In this document: in pieces, positions 8,600 to 16,859 of the stretch
How positions within the stretch are numbered: the first letter of the stretch is position 1
How the letters are laid out: each line of letters begins with the position of its first letter
Source of the DNA: Deltaproteobacteria bacterium SG8_13
GTDB taxonomy: Bacteria; Desulfobacterota; Desulfobacteria; Desulfobacterales; SG8-13
Length of the DNA stretch: 64,000 bases
Direction: 5' to 3'
Assembly: GCA_001303025.1 (NCBI GenBank)
Contig: LJNK01000007.1
Coordinates: 1 to 64,000, forward strand
Position numbers and translations under genes: made by a program
Notes under the pieces: generated by a model
What the model was told of the DNA's origin: nothing
The model's input: the letters and a program-made list of their open reading frames with translations, nothing else
Databases searched by the model: none

Positions 8600-10822
8600 T
8601 TACCCTCCCGGGCCCTGCCCGTCTGATACTTCATCTTCCGGCTCCTCCACCCCCCAGCCGATCACGTTGCGCAGGATCGACCAGCGGGGTTTTTTCTCCT
8701 CGGCTCCCACCCCCATGATCCAGTAGTCAAACTTGTGCGTGAAGATCGGATCGCCCTTTTTCATGTGAATCCACTTGCCGATAAAATCCGCCAGATCCTC
8801 ATCGTTCATCGCCACGGGGTAGGCCAGCGGGATTTGAAGGCGAGCCGGTTTGGGGATGACCGCCTGGAATCGCGGGTAGAGCAACGACCAGGCCGAACCG
8901 GCTTCAGCCGATATCAGCAGGGCATCGAGGTTGGGAACGTTGCCTTCGAAAAAGTCTCGGGGGGTGTCGATCATGACCACCTGGGAACTGGGAAACGCCC
9001 CCTCCAGCGCTGCGCGAAGAGAACTGTCTTTTACGACGCTCACGACAAAATGTTTCATTTGCCTGATTTTTTCAAGGGTGGCAAACTCGTTTTTGCGATG
9101 ATCGCGCACCACCAGCGAAACGGAAACGTTGACGTGAGGGGCTGCGAATCTCAATTGCTGCAGGTTGGCGGGTGTCATCGCCACCCCCGACATCGCGATA
9201 TCGAAATCGCCCCGCTGCAGGTGCTTGGCCAGGTTGTCATGGTTAAACGGCATAAATTCCAGATTCCATTTAAAGTCTTTGGCCAGCTGGTGGGCCATGT
9301 CGATGTCGAAACCGACCAGTTCACCGAGAGTGTTGAAGTAAGAAAACGGGACATTGTCCGGCTGGTATCCCACCCGCAGGGTTTGGGTCCTGCGGATACG
9401 CTCCAGAGGGCTTTCACCGCTTATTTGATCCCTGGGATCCGGCGGGATTTCCCGATACAGCCGGTAGGGGGCCGGGTCCTGCAGCAGGTTCATGTTGGCC
9501 ACCACCACATCCTGCTGGTACTCGTTTTTAACGGCCATGTTGAAGTAGACCTTGCTGCCGATGATGACACTGAAGGTCAGCACCAGAGAAACCGTTGAAT
9601 AGGCCAGCAGTTTTCTCATCCGGATTTTCAGCACACCGGTCAAGCTGGCCGTTGCCAGCAGCGTAAACACGATCAGGTTCATGGCGGCCAGCAGGGTGGC
9701 CGTGCGACCGTTGATCACTCCTGTGACCAGATAGAGCTGGTACATGTCCGAGGGCAGCTGTAGTAGATCTAGCATAAAGGGCAGGGCGACATCCACGCCC
9801 CCGAAGAAGCTGAGCAGTCCGGAGATGACAAAGGTGGGATACTGTCCGGCGGACAGGGTCGATCCGGTGAACCAGCCTGCAAAAAGGACAAACAGCAGCA
9901 TAATCAGCTTGCCGAGGTTGGGAAAGTTGAAGGTGATGGGGATCAGCACATCGATGTAGGTATCGGTTTTTTCCTGCTTCATATTGTGTTTTTCGAAGAT
10001 CTGTTTGCAGTTTTCGGTGAGCACCGTGAGCACCACGAACAGGTTGCCGGTGGTAAAAGCCGTCACCAGGGCGTCTTTGGACATCCCGACGATATCGCGG
10101 TACTGGAAAGGCGTTACCGACATCACGATCAACGGCAGAACCCCGAAGGTCAGCAGCAAAACGATGAGATTGAAACTGACCAGATAGACCTGCAGCCGGC
10201 CGAATTCCTCGATGGTCATGGTGCCGGCGGCTGCAGCGGATATGGCAAACACCCCCACCGGGGTGAGCTTTACGATGATGCCGGTGACCTTCACCAGAGC
10301 GGCCGATGCCGCCCGCAGGCCTTGGAGCAAAGCGTCCTTTTCCTTGATCCCCATCAAGGCAACCCCCAGCAGGATGCTGAAGAGCACAACGGCCGGCACG
10401 ACATTGTTGGCCAGTGAAGAAAACGGGTTGGAGGGGATGTAAAGGCTGAGAAAGTCGACTTCCCTGGGCGGCTCTACCAGGGCGGTGCTGAAGAACGCGG
10501 CCGATTCCCAGTCCGGAAAGGAAAGCGGAATCAGTAGGATGACGGCAAACGCTATGGCCCAGAACATCAGCAGCAGTACGCCGGCCTTCACCGCCAGCAG
10601 TTTGGCCTGTTCATGGGTCAACCCACCGATGCCGAGGATCAGGGAAACCACGATATACGGCAAAATGGTCATCTGCAGCAGCTTGATGAACCCGTCTCCA
10701 ATGATCTGCAGAAAGCCGGCATACTCGCCGAAAAAGATGCCGCAAAAAATACCGAGCACCATTCCGATGAGAATGTTGGTGGACAGACTGAACCGGATCC
10801 TTTTCTTCACAGCAGATGTCAC
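8600..10822 (-). CDS. Glt/DctA-like cation symporter fused to a periplasmic solute-binding domain
   Basis: A 740-aa fusion. Residues 1-400 are a dicarboxylate/amino-acid:cation symporter-type membrane domain (opening FSLSTNILIGMVLGI, conserved PFSSLANNVVPAVV near 133-146, LTPVGVFAI near 186-194). An extra hydrophobic segment at about 408-428 follows. Residues 478-705 form a family-3 solute-binding domain (TLRVGYQPDNVPFSYFN, GFDIDMAHQLA, FDIAMSGVAMTP). The extra helix would place this domain in the periplasm. Classic Glt substrate motifs are altered: AFTTGN replaces the Ser-rich HP1 motif and FNFPNLG replaces NMDGT. The start is GTG with AAGGAG upstream. Single proteins with this architecture exist in databases as cation:dicarboxylate symporter family, but their biochemistry is not established to my knowledge. 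Confidence 0.85.
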   Translation of the reverse strand: MTSAVKKRIRFSLSTNILIGMVLGIFCGIFFGEYAGFLQIIGDGFIKLLQMTILPYIVVSLILGIGGLTHEQAKLLAVKAGVLLLMFWAIAFAVILLIPLSFPDWESAAFFSTALVEPPREVDFLSLYIPSNPFSSLANNVVPAVVLFSILLGVALMGIKEKDALLQGLRAASAALVKVTGIIVKLTPVGVFAISAAAAGTMTIEEFGRLQVYLVSFNLIVLLLTFGVLPLIVMSVTPFQYRDIVGMSKDALVTAFTTGNLFVVLTVLTENCKQIFEKHNMKQEKTDTYIDVLIPITFNFPNLGKLIMLLFVLFAGWFTGSTLSAGQYPTFVISGLLSFFGGVDVALPFMLDLLQLPSDMYQLYLVTGVINGRTATLLAAMNLIVFTLLATASLTGVLKIRMRKLLAYSTVSLVLTFSVIIGSKVYFNMAVKNEYQQDVVVANMNLLQDPAPYRLYREIPPDPRDQISGESPLERIRRTQTLRVGYQPDNVPFSYFNTLGELVGFDIDMAHQLAKDFKWNLEFMPFNHDNLAKHLQRGDFDIAMSGVAMTPANLQQLRFAAPHVNVSVSLVVRDHRKNEFATLEKIRQMKHFVVSVVKDSSLRAALEGAFPSSQVVMIDTPRDFFEGNVPNLDALLISAEAGSAWSLLYPRFQAVIPKPARLQIPLAYPVAMNDEDLADFIGKWIHMKKGDPIFTHKFDYWIMGVGAEEKKPRWSILRNVIGWGVEEPEDEVSDGQGPGG

Positions 10823-10927
10823 TGCGGTCTCCTTTGTCTCGTTGGGTCAGACCCACGCTTGCATCAATGCGCTGTCTCCAATAGATGCCTTAAACAGGAG
10901 CGCGAACCGGGTCGTCGGAGTTGGTAC

Positions 10928-10955
10928 AATATAAACGCTGGCGGTGTAAAAGCAA
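10928..10955 (-). promoter_or_regulatory. Possible promoter for the symporter fusion
   Basis: Read on the minus strand, TTGCTT (10955-10950) and TATATT (10933-10928) are separated by 16 bases, about 105 bases upstream of the GTG start. The -10 is good and the -35 only fair. This lies in the 279-base divergent gap between the symporter and dehydratase genes, where no gene is seen. Confidence 0.4.
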
Positions 10956-11101
10956 CCGGTTTCTTTCCCGGCCGGCGTTCGTACCGGAATCTTGCGCAGA
11001 TTTGAACCTGCCGCAAGCGCGATCTTGTTGCCCCGGGCGTTTTCTGGTACACAACCGTGAGTCGGCATCGCAGCAGCAGCTGAAATCGGACAATTGCAAA
11101 G

Positions 11102-12091
11102 ATGGATGAAAGGCAACCTGCCGTGGAAATTGATCAAAGAAATTTGTTCCGAGAAGTGCGAAGAGCGCAGCAGCGGCTGGCCGGTATTGCCAACCCGACA
11201 CCGGTGATGACCTCGCGGACGCTCAGCCGGCTTGCCGCGGCCGACGTTTTTCTGAAGTGCGAGAACTTCCAGCGGGTGGGTGCATTTAAGTTTCGCGGTG
11301 CTTACAACGCCGTCAGCCTTCTTTCGCAGGAGGAAAAAGACCGTGGTGTGCTTACCTTCTCGTCGGGAAACCATGCCCAGGCCATTGCACTGGCCGGAGC
11401 GCTTCTGGGAGTCAAAACGACGATTGTGATGCCCGATGATGCACCTGAAACCAAACGTGCTGCCACCGAAGCCTACGGCGCCCGGGTGATCGGCTACGAC
11501 CCCCGCACACAGCGCCGTGAATCGATCGCCCAGGCCCTGCAGGCCGAAACCGGTGCCACCCTGATTCCACCCTATGACCATTTGGATGTAATCGCCGGCC
11601 AGGGGACCGCCGCCTTGGAGCTGATCGCCGAAACCAGGGGGCTCGATGCCCTGCTGGTGCCCTGCGGCGGTGGGGGCCTGCTGAGTGGATCGGCCATTGC
11701 GGTCAAGGCAAGCGCGCCCGCCTGCCGGGTGATCGGCGTCGAGCCGAAGCTGGCCGACGATGCTACCCGTTCGTTTCGAACCGGCAGGCTGCACAGCGTC
11801 CACAACCCGCCGACCATTGCAGACGGCACCCGCACGCCGTCACTGGGCAGCATCACCTTCCCCCTGGTACGGCATTTCGTGGACGATATGCTGACAGTAT
11901 CCGAAGAGGAGATCATCGCAGCGGTCCGGTTTCTTTTTTACCGGACCAAGCTGGTGGTGGAGCCGTCAGGCGCGTTGGGGGTGGCGGTGCTGCTGAAAAA
12001 GGACCGGCCGCGCCTGCAGGGCAACGTCGGGGTGATTATCAGCGGCGGCAACATCGACGGTGCGACCATGCGGATGATACTGAAGTCGTAA
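11102..12091 (+). CDS. PLP-dependent threonine/serine dehydratase family enzyme
   Basis: A 329-aa fold-type II PLP enzyme. The lysine that binds PLP is in FKFRGAYNA (about residues 63-71), the asparagine loop is SSGNHAQA, and the phosphate-binding glycine loop is PCGGGGLLSG (about 186-195). A conserved Ser in VEPSGALG completes the site. Length and the lack of a C-terminal ACT domain fit catabolic threonine dehydratase or serine racemase-like enzymes rather than biosynthetic IlvA. It would deaminate threonine or serine to a 2-oxoacid and ammonia. It starts a plus-strand run of small metabolic genes. Confidence 0.85.
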   Translation: MDERQPAVEIDQRNLFREVRRAQQRLAGIANPTPVMTSRTLSRLAAADVFLKCENFQRVGAFKFRGAYNAVSLLSQEEKDRGVLTFSSGNHAQAIALAGALLGVKTTIVMPDDAPETKRAATEAYGARVIGYDPRTQRRESIAQALQAETGATLIPPYDHLDVIAGQGTAALELIAETRGLDALLVPCGGGGLLSGSAIAVKASAPACRVIGVEPKLADDATRSFRTGRLHSVHNPPTIADGTRTPSLGSITFPLVRHFVDDMLTVSEEEIIAAVRFLFYRTKLVVEPSGALGVAVLLKKDRPRLQGNVGVIISGGNIDGATMRMILKS

Positions 12092-12127
12092 AAACCAGGT
12101 ACCCGACGATAAATCGCAGGCGACTAA

Positions 12128-12156
12128 TTGAATTTCGCCGGCGGGTATCTTATGGT
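12128..12156 (+). promoter_or_regulatory. Possible sigma70 promoter upstream of the asparaginase-like gene
   Basis: TTGAAT at 12128-12133 and TATGGT at 12151-12156 are spaced by 17 bases, about 36 bases before ATG 12193. The match is moderate. Confidence 0.45.
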
Positions 12157-12192
12157 AAGAGTCGGGTTCGGAAAAAACCACGGGTGAGAAAC

Positions 12193-12681
12193 ATGAAGCT
12201 GAAGATCATTACCACCGGCGGTACGATCGACAAGATCTATTTCGATGCCAAAAGCGAATTTCAGGTCGGCGAACCGCAGATCGGCGAGGTGTTGAAGCAG
12301 GCCAACGTTGCCCTGGAGTATGAAATCGTCTCACCGGTGCGCAAAGACAGCCTCGATCTGACCGACGAGGATCGCCGCTTGATCTGCCGAACGGTCGATT
12401 CCGCTGCCGAGCGACACGTGATTGTCACCCACGGCACCGACACGATGATCGAAACCGCACAGGTGCTGAAACGCGTCTCCGGCAAGGTCATCGTCCTGAC
12501 CGGTGCCATGCAGCCGGCCAAGTTTCAATTCACCGATGCGGTGTTTAACATCGCCTGTGCCGTCATGGCCGTGCAGCTTCTGCCCGATGGGGTTTACATT
12601 TCCATGAACGGGCGGATTTTCGATCCGGATCAGGCCCGTAAAAACCGCCAGCTGAATCAATTCGAGGCGTTGAAAAAATAG
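12193..12681 (+). CDS. Single-domain asparaginase-like protein
   Basis: A 162-aa protein that corresponds only to the N-terminal domain of type I/II asparaginases (normally about 330 aa). It retains both threonine motifs: TTGGTIDK near the start with the nucleophile Thr, and THGTDTM near residues 78-84. GAMQPAKF follows. The frame ends cleanly after a hydrophilic tail with no sign of a C-terminal domain in the downstream DNA. Short asparaginase-domain proteins of this size exist in many genomes, so it is probably a genuine family rather than a fragment. An upstream in-frame GTG (12184) is an alternative start. Activity on asparagine is not assured. Confidence 0.75.
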   Translation: MKLKIITTGGTIDKIYFDAKSEFQVGEPQIGEVLKQANVALEYEIVSPVRKDSLDLTDEDRRLICRTVDSAAERHVIVTHGTDTMIETAQVLKRVSGKVIVLTGAMQPAKFQFTDAVFNIACAVMAVQLLPDGVYISMNGRIFDPDQARKNRQLNQFEALKK

Positions 12682-12710
12682 ATCCGTTGTCGACCTGTTG
12701 GACGATTGTG

Positions 12711-13118
12711 ATGCGTTGTCGGTCGAAAAAAACAAAGTGGGCCTGCGTGTTTCTGGTGGCGGCCGTGTCGGTTTTTTCTGTTGCCCCCGCTGCGGTCTGC
12801 AAGGCGGGCGAATCGACCGGGGAAGACCTGGATCTAACCATTGCAAACCTGCTGCAGCACGTAGCCCGGTCGAATCTGATTTTCATCCGCAACGGGGTCA
12901 TGCACTCGCCGGCCAAAGCCGAGGCGCATATGCGTCGAAAATACGAATACTTCAAAGGCGACATTCAAACCCCTGAAGACTTCATTCGTCTTTGTGCATC
13001 GAAGAGCACCCAAACCGGCCGCCCCTACCAGGTCAAGCTGCCCGACGGCCGGTTGTTGCGCACCGACCAGTGGATGCTCTCCGTGCTGAGTCAGTACAGG
13101 CGGGAAACCGGCCAGTAA
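12711..13118 (+). CDS. Secreted DUF5329-family protein
   Basis: A 135-aa protein with an N-terminal signal peptide (basic start, hydrophobic VFLVAAVSVFSVAPAA, cleavage near VCKAG). The mature domain carries the DUF5329 pattern: LIFIRNG, a HM(R)RKYEYFKG segment, then EDFIRLCASKS and a C-terminal PDGR. The family is small, secreted and uncharacterised. ATG 12711 is preferred to the upstream TTG because it starts the signal peptide directly. Confidence 0.7.
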   Translation: MRCRSKKTKWACVFLVAAVSVFSVAPAAVCKAGESTGEDLDLTIANLLQHVARSNLIFIRNGVMHSPAKAEAHMRRKYEYFKGDIQTPEDFIRLCASKSTQTGRPYQVKLPDGRLLRTDQWMLSVLSQYRRETGQ

Positions 13119-13125
13119 TGTGCCA

Positions 13126-13587
13126 ATGAGCAGTAGATCCGATCACCTGCAGATCCGACCGTTTCGATTGGATGACCGGCAGGAAGTTATCCGGTTGTGG
13201 GAGCGATGCGCCCTGGTTGTGCCCCAGAACGACCCGGTAGCCGACATCGCCTGCAAACTGCAGGTGCAGCCGGAACTGTTTCTTGTCGGTGTAATGAAAG
13301 CAGCCGTCGTTGCGACGGTAATGGCAGGGTATGACGGGCACCGGGGTTGGGTCAATTACCTGGCGGTCGATCCGCGCCACCGGCGCCGGGGCATCGGCCG
13401 ATCCATGATGGAAGCTGCCGAAGCAAAACTGCGGAAACTGGGCTGTCCGAAAATCAATCTGCAGGTCAGAGAGTCCAACGGCGAGGTGATCGCCTTCTAC
13501 CGGCAATTGGGATACGCGGTCGATGCGGTGGTCAGCCTCGGCAAGCGTTTGAAGCAAACCGTTCCTTCAGGGTCGCCGGACCGATGA
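13126..13587 (+). CDS. ypeA: GNAT acetyltransferase (YpeA-like)
   Basis: A 153-aa GNAT-fold N-acetyltransferase. It aligns by eye with E. coli YpeA: VIRLWERCALV near the start, GYDGHRGWVNYLAVDP mid-protein, the acetyl-CoA pyrophosphate loop RRRGIGRSMM (about residues 86-95), then GCPKINLQV and FYRQLGYAVD. It would acetylate an amine on an unidentified small molecule or protein. It starts a few bases after the DUF5329 gene; a GTG two codons earlier is an alternative start. The next gene, a NUDIX hydrolase, follows by 4 bases. Confidence 0.8.
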   Translation: MSSRSDHLQIRPFRLDDRQEVIRLWERCALVVPQNDPVADIACKLQVQPELFLVGVMKAAVVATVMAGYDGHRGWVNYLAVDPRHRRRGIGRSMMEAAEAKLRKLGCPKINLQVRESNGEVIAFYRQLGYAVDAVVSLGKRLKQTVPSGSPDR

Positions 13588-13591
13588 TCAG

Positions 13592-14113
13592 ATGAGCCGC
13601 GAAGAGATCGTCATCATCGTGGATGACAACAACGCCGTGGTGGGGTCTGCGCCGCGATGGAAGATGCGTGCTGCAATGCTCCCTCATCGAGCCACCTACA
13701 TACTGGTGTTTGATCATCACGGCAGGTTGTTTTTGCAAAAGCGCACGGTGACCAAGGATATCTACCCGGGCTGTTACGATGTGGCCGCCGGAGGTGTCGT
13801 TTTGCGCGGGGAAACCTACCATGAGTCGGCGAAACGCGAACTGGCCGAAGAGCTGGGTATCAGCGGTGTCGAGATACAGCGGCATTTCGACTTTTACCAC
13901 CAGGATGACCGCTCCCGCTTGTGGGGCCGTGTATATTCCTGCCGGTATGACGGACCAATCGTCCTTCAGCCGGAAGAGATCGAAAGCGGCGCATTTTGCG
14001 AAGTAGAGCAGGTGCTCGACATGAGCACCCGGGAGCTGTTCACACCCGACGGCTTGGTGGTTCTAAAAAGATTTCTCGAAGAAGCAGGGGGCGGATTGCA
14101 TCCGGCCAGATGA
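13592..14113 (+). CDS. yfcD: NUDIX hydrolase (YfcD-like)
   Basis: A 173-aa NUDIX enzyme resembling E. coli YfcD. The Nudix box is complete: GVVLRGE, seven residues, then RELAEELGI, matching Gx5Ex7REUxEExGU. The conserved RATYILVFD precedes it and LWGRVYSCRYDGP follows, as in YfcD and isopentenyl-diphosphate isomerase-like Nudix proteins. It would hydrolyse a nucleoside diphosphate derivative; the substrate is unknown. It lies in a tight run with the GNAT gene (4-base gap) and the 498-aa lipoprotein (10-base gap). Confidence 0.85.
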   Translation: MSREEIVIIVDDNNAVVGSAPRWKMRAAMLPHRATYILVFDHHGRLFLQKRTVTKDIYPGCYDVAAGGVVLRGETYHESAKRELAEELGISGVEIQRHFDFYHQDDRSRLWGRVYSCRYDGPIVLQPEEIESGAFCEVEQVLDMSTRELFTPDGLVVLKRFLEEAGGGLHPAR

Positions 14114-14123
14114 GGACTCCGCA

Positions 14124-15620
14124 ATGATCAGTATCGGCAAAAGAGCCTTGGTTGTTATTTTGGGGTTTGCCCTGATAGCCCAAGGATGCGCTACGATCGG
14201 CCGACAGCCTGCCGCCAAGCTGACCGGACGGCCCCTGGAGCACCAACAGCTTTTCGCAGTGCTCGATGAGGTGATCGAAAAATATCGGGTTCGGGAAGCA
14301 TCGAATTTTCCGGTTCCCGGTTTTCCTTACCTGCGGACCGATCGTTTCCTGTGGACCATGGGGGATCGGATCGACGGCGACACCCATCAGGAATGGATCG
14401 AAGCGATGCGGCAACTCGATCTGAAAGCCAGGCAAAAGGAGATCGGCAATCTGTCGCAAGACGGCCTGCAGGAGCTGGAAAAGCGCCTGCAGGAAAGCCT
14501 CGACCGCCGGCAGTTGCTGGTCAGGGTCAGCCACGCTTCCGAGCAGTTGCTGGCCCATGATCGGACGCAGCCCGATTATCTGGCTGCCGTCAAGGCTTCT
14601 GTGGGCGTTGCCGGCGAGTATGTGACTGCGATGAGAATCTTCGGTCTGTACCCTGTTGCGGCCATACCGGTGACCTCAGCCACCAAAAAGCAATACGATG
14701 TATTCCGGCAGTGGCACGAGGGTTCACTGGGACAACTGAACACCGATGGGAATCTGACGGTCTTCACGCCTGGCGGATCCGAAGCCGCCTCCAGGGGCAA
14801 CCTGCGGTCACTTTTTGCCCCATCCCGGCGCAGTGCACTGGGGGTACCGAACCTGTCGCTGGAAGAAACGAAGGCCCTGATCGCAGCGTATGCACCGGTT
14901 ATCGAGCAGGATGTGGCAGGGATCTACGATCTGTTCGGCAAGGTGATGTGGAGAAACGGCCGGGTGAAAATCGAGTCCGGCACTCCGACCGTATACTACT
15001 ACATCTCCCATTCGCTGTTGAAAGGGGAGCCGGTACTGCAGATCAATTATGCTTTCTGGTACTCGGGGCGCTACGGCAAGAATTCTCCCGGCATCGAACG
15101 CGGGCCGCTGGACGGGGTGACCTTTCGCATCACATTCGATTCCGAAGGTGATCCGATTATGGCCGATATCATGAACAACTGCGGGTGTTACTATTTCTAT
15201 GTGCCGCGCAAAGAAAGGATTGCCAAGATCAATTCTTCCTCCGACGGGCTCTATCCTTTCGTGCCGGCCTGGCTGCCGGATGCGTTTCCCGACAGCCGTC
15301 TGAGTCTGCGGATCAACTCGGGCTGGCACCAGATACAGAAGGTGTTCGCCCGAAAGCTACCTTCAGATGTCATCCACTATGAACTGCGCCCTTACGACGA
15401 GCTCGAAATGCTGCCCCGGCCAGGCGAGGGCACGGAAAGCGTGTTTACGTCCGATGGGATCATGAAAGATTCCAGCCGCATCGAGCCGTACATCTTTTTT
15501 TCCATGGGGATTCCCAAGGTGGGCTATATGCGGCAGCGGGGGCATCACGCCATCAAGCTGGTCGGGCGGGGGCATTTTACCGACACGGACATATACGACC
15601 GGTATTTTGTTTTTAAATGA
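14124..15620 (+). CDS. Large lipoprotein of unknown function
   Basis: A 498-aa protein I do not recognise. The N-terminus is a signal peptide ending in LIAQGCAT, consistent with a lipoprotein. Residues 60-150 are charged and helical (ELEKRLQESLDRRQ). The C-terminal half looks beta-rich and conserved in style, with YYYISHSLLKGEPVLQINY, DIMNNCGCYYFYVP (a Cys-Gly-Cys pair near residue 353) and a final GHHAIKLVGRGHFTD. The paired cysteines and histidines could bind metal, but no known motif fits. It overlaps the PatB-type lyase start by 4 bases (ATGA), so the two are translationally coupled. Confidence 0.75.
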   Translation: MISIGKRALVVILGFALIAQGCATIGRQPAAKLTGRPLEHQQLFAVLDEVIEKYRVREASNFPVPGFPYLRTDRFLWTMGDRIDGDTHQEWIEAMRQLDLKARQKEIGNLSQDGLQELEKRLQESLDRRQLLVRVSHASEQLLAHDRTQPDYLAAVKASVGVAGEYVTAMRIFGLYPVAAIPVTSATKKQYDVFRQWHEGSLGQLNTDGNLTVFTPGGSEAASRGNLRSLFAPSRRSALGVPNLSLEETKALIAAYAPVIEQDVAGIYDLFGKVMWRNGRVKIESGTPTVYYYISHSLLKGEPVLQINYAFWYSGRYGKNSPGIERGPLDGVTFRITFDSEGDPIMADIMNNCGCYYFYVPRKERIAKINSSSDGLYPFVPAWLPDAFPDSRLSLRINSGWHQIQKVFARKLPSDVIHYELRPYDELEMLPRPGEGTESVFTSDGIMKDSSRIEPYIFFSMGIPKVGYMRQRGHHAIKLVGRGHFTDTDIYDRYFVFK

Positions 15621-16780
15621 ATTTTACCATGAAAGCTGATTTTGACTTCGACGAGGTCATTGACCGCCGATCCACTTCCAGCGCCAAGTGGGACAAGTAT
15701 GCCGGTAAAGACATTCTGCCGTTATGGGTGGCTGACATGGATTTTCGGTCCCCTCCGGCGGTTGTCGATGCCCTGAAACAGCGGGCGGATCACGGGGTCT
15801 TCGGCTACTCCCAGCCGCCGATGGAACTGACCCGTGAAGTCGCACGGATGCTGGCAAGCCGGTATAACTGGCGTGTCGACGAGCGATGGATTGTCTGGAT
15901 TCCAGGGTTGGTAACCGGCTTGAACGTCTCCTGCCGGGCGGTGGGAGAAAGCGGCGATGGGGTAATGACGGCCACGCCGGTCTATCCGCCGTTTCTAACC
16001 GCTCCCGGGTTTTCGAATCGCAAGCTGGCAACCGTTCCCCTGGCGAAAAACGGCAACCAATGGGAGTTCGATTTCGATCTCCTGGAGTCTTCTTTGGCAG
16101 ATCACACGCGCCTGTTTATCCTCTGCAACCCTCACAATCCGGTGGGACGCATATTTACCCAGGGGGAGCTGGAACAGCTGGCAGGCCTTTGCGCGCGCCA
16201 TGACGTCATTGTCTGCTCGGATGAGATCCACTGCGATCTGATCCTGGATGAAGAAAAGCGCCATATTCCCTTCGCCGCCCTGGGGCCGGCAATTGCCGAG
16301 CGAACCATCACCCTGATGGCTCCCAGCAAAACATACAACCTGCCGGGATTGGGTTGTTCTTTTGCCGTGATGCCCAGCCGCCGAATCCGGCAGCGGTTTA
16401 AACAGGCCATGGCCGGCATCGTTCCGCATGTTAACACCATGGGCCTGGCAGCTGCGCTGGCCGCCTACCGTTTCGGTCACAACTGGCTTGCGGCGCTGCT
16501 GGACTACCTGCGCGGCAATCGGGATCGGGTCCAGCGGGAAATCGAACAGATGCCGCATGTATCCATGACACCGGTCGAGGCCACCTACCTGGCCTGGATC
16601 GACTGCCGCCCGATGAAAATAAAAGATCCGGTCCGGTTTTTCGAGCAGGCCGGTGTGGGGTTGTCCGATGGAGAAGAGTTCGGCGCGCGGGGGTATGTGC
16701 GCCTGAATTTCGGCTGCCCGCGCGCGACCCTCGATGAAGCCCTGCGGCGGATGAAAACAGCGCTGCAAGCGCTGGGCTAA
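15617..16780 (+). CDS. patB: PatB/MalY-type PLP aminotransferase (cystathionine beta-lyase family)
   Basis: A 387-aa fold-type I PLP enzyme with the MalY/PatB N-terminus: DFDEVIDRRST, KWDKYAGKDILPLWVADMDF. HNPVGRIF, SDEIHCDL and the PLP lysine in APSKTYNLPGL (about residues 236-240) are in order. Family members cleave C-S bonds of cystathionine or other cysteine conjugates. ATG 15617 overlaps the preceding stop; a second in-frame ATG at 15629 is possible. The coupling to a lipoprotein gene is unusual for this enzyme. Confidence 0.88.
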   Translation: MNFTMKADFDFDEVIDRRSTSSAKWDKYAGKDILPLWVADMDFRSPPAVVDALKQRADHGVFGYSQPPMELTREVARMLASRYNWRVDERWIVWIPGLVTGLNVSCRAVGESGDGVMTATPVYPPFLTAPGFSNRKLATVPLAKNGNQWEFDFDLLESSLADHTRLFILCNPHNPVGRIFTQGELEQLAGLCARHDVIVCSDEIHCDLILDEEKRHIPFAALGPAIAERTITLMAPSKTYNLPGLGCSFAVMPSRRIRQRFKQAMAGIVPHVNTMGLAAALAAYRFGHNWLAALLDYLRGNRDRVQREIEQMPHVSMTPVEATYLAWIDCRPMKIKDPVRFFEQAGVGLSDGEEFGARGYVRLNFGCPRATLDEALRRMKTALQALG

Positions 16781-16859
16781 TTGGGCGCAGCCCGCCGAGT
16801 TGCCTTGCATTCACAGTGGCGGCAAGCCTTGCCGGTTTCAACGCAAAAGGAGCAATGGG

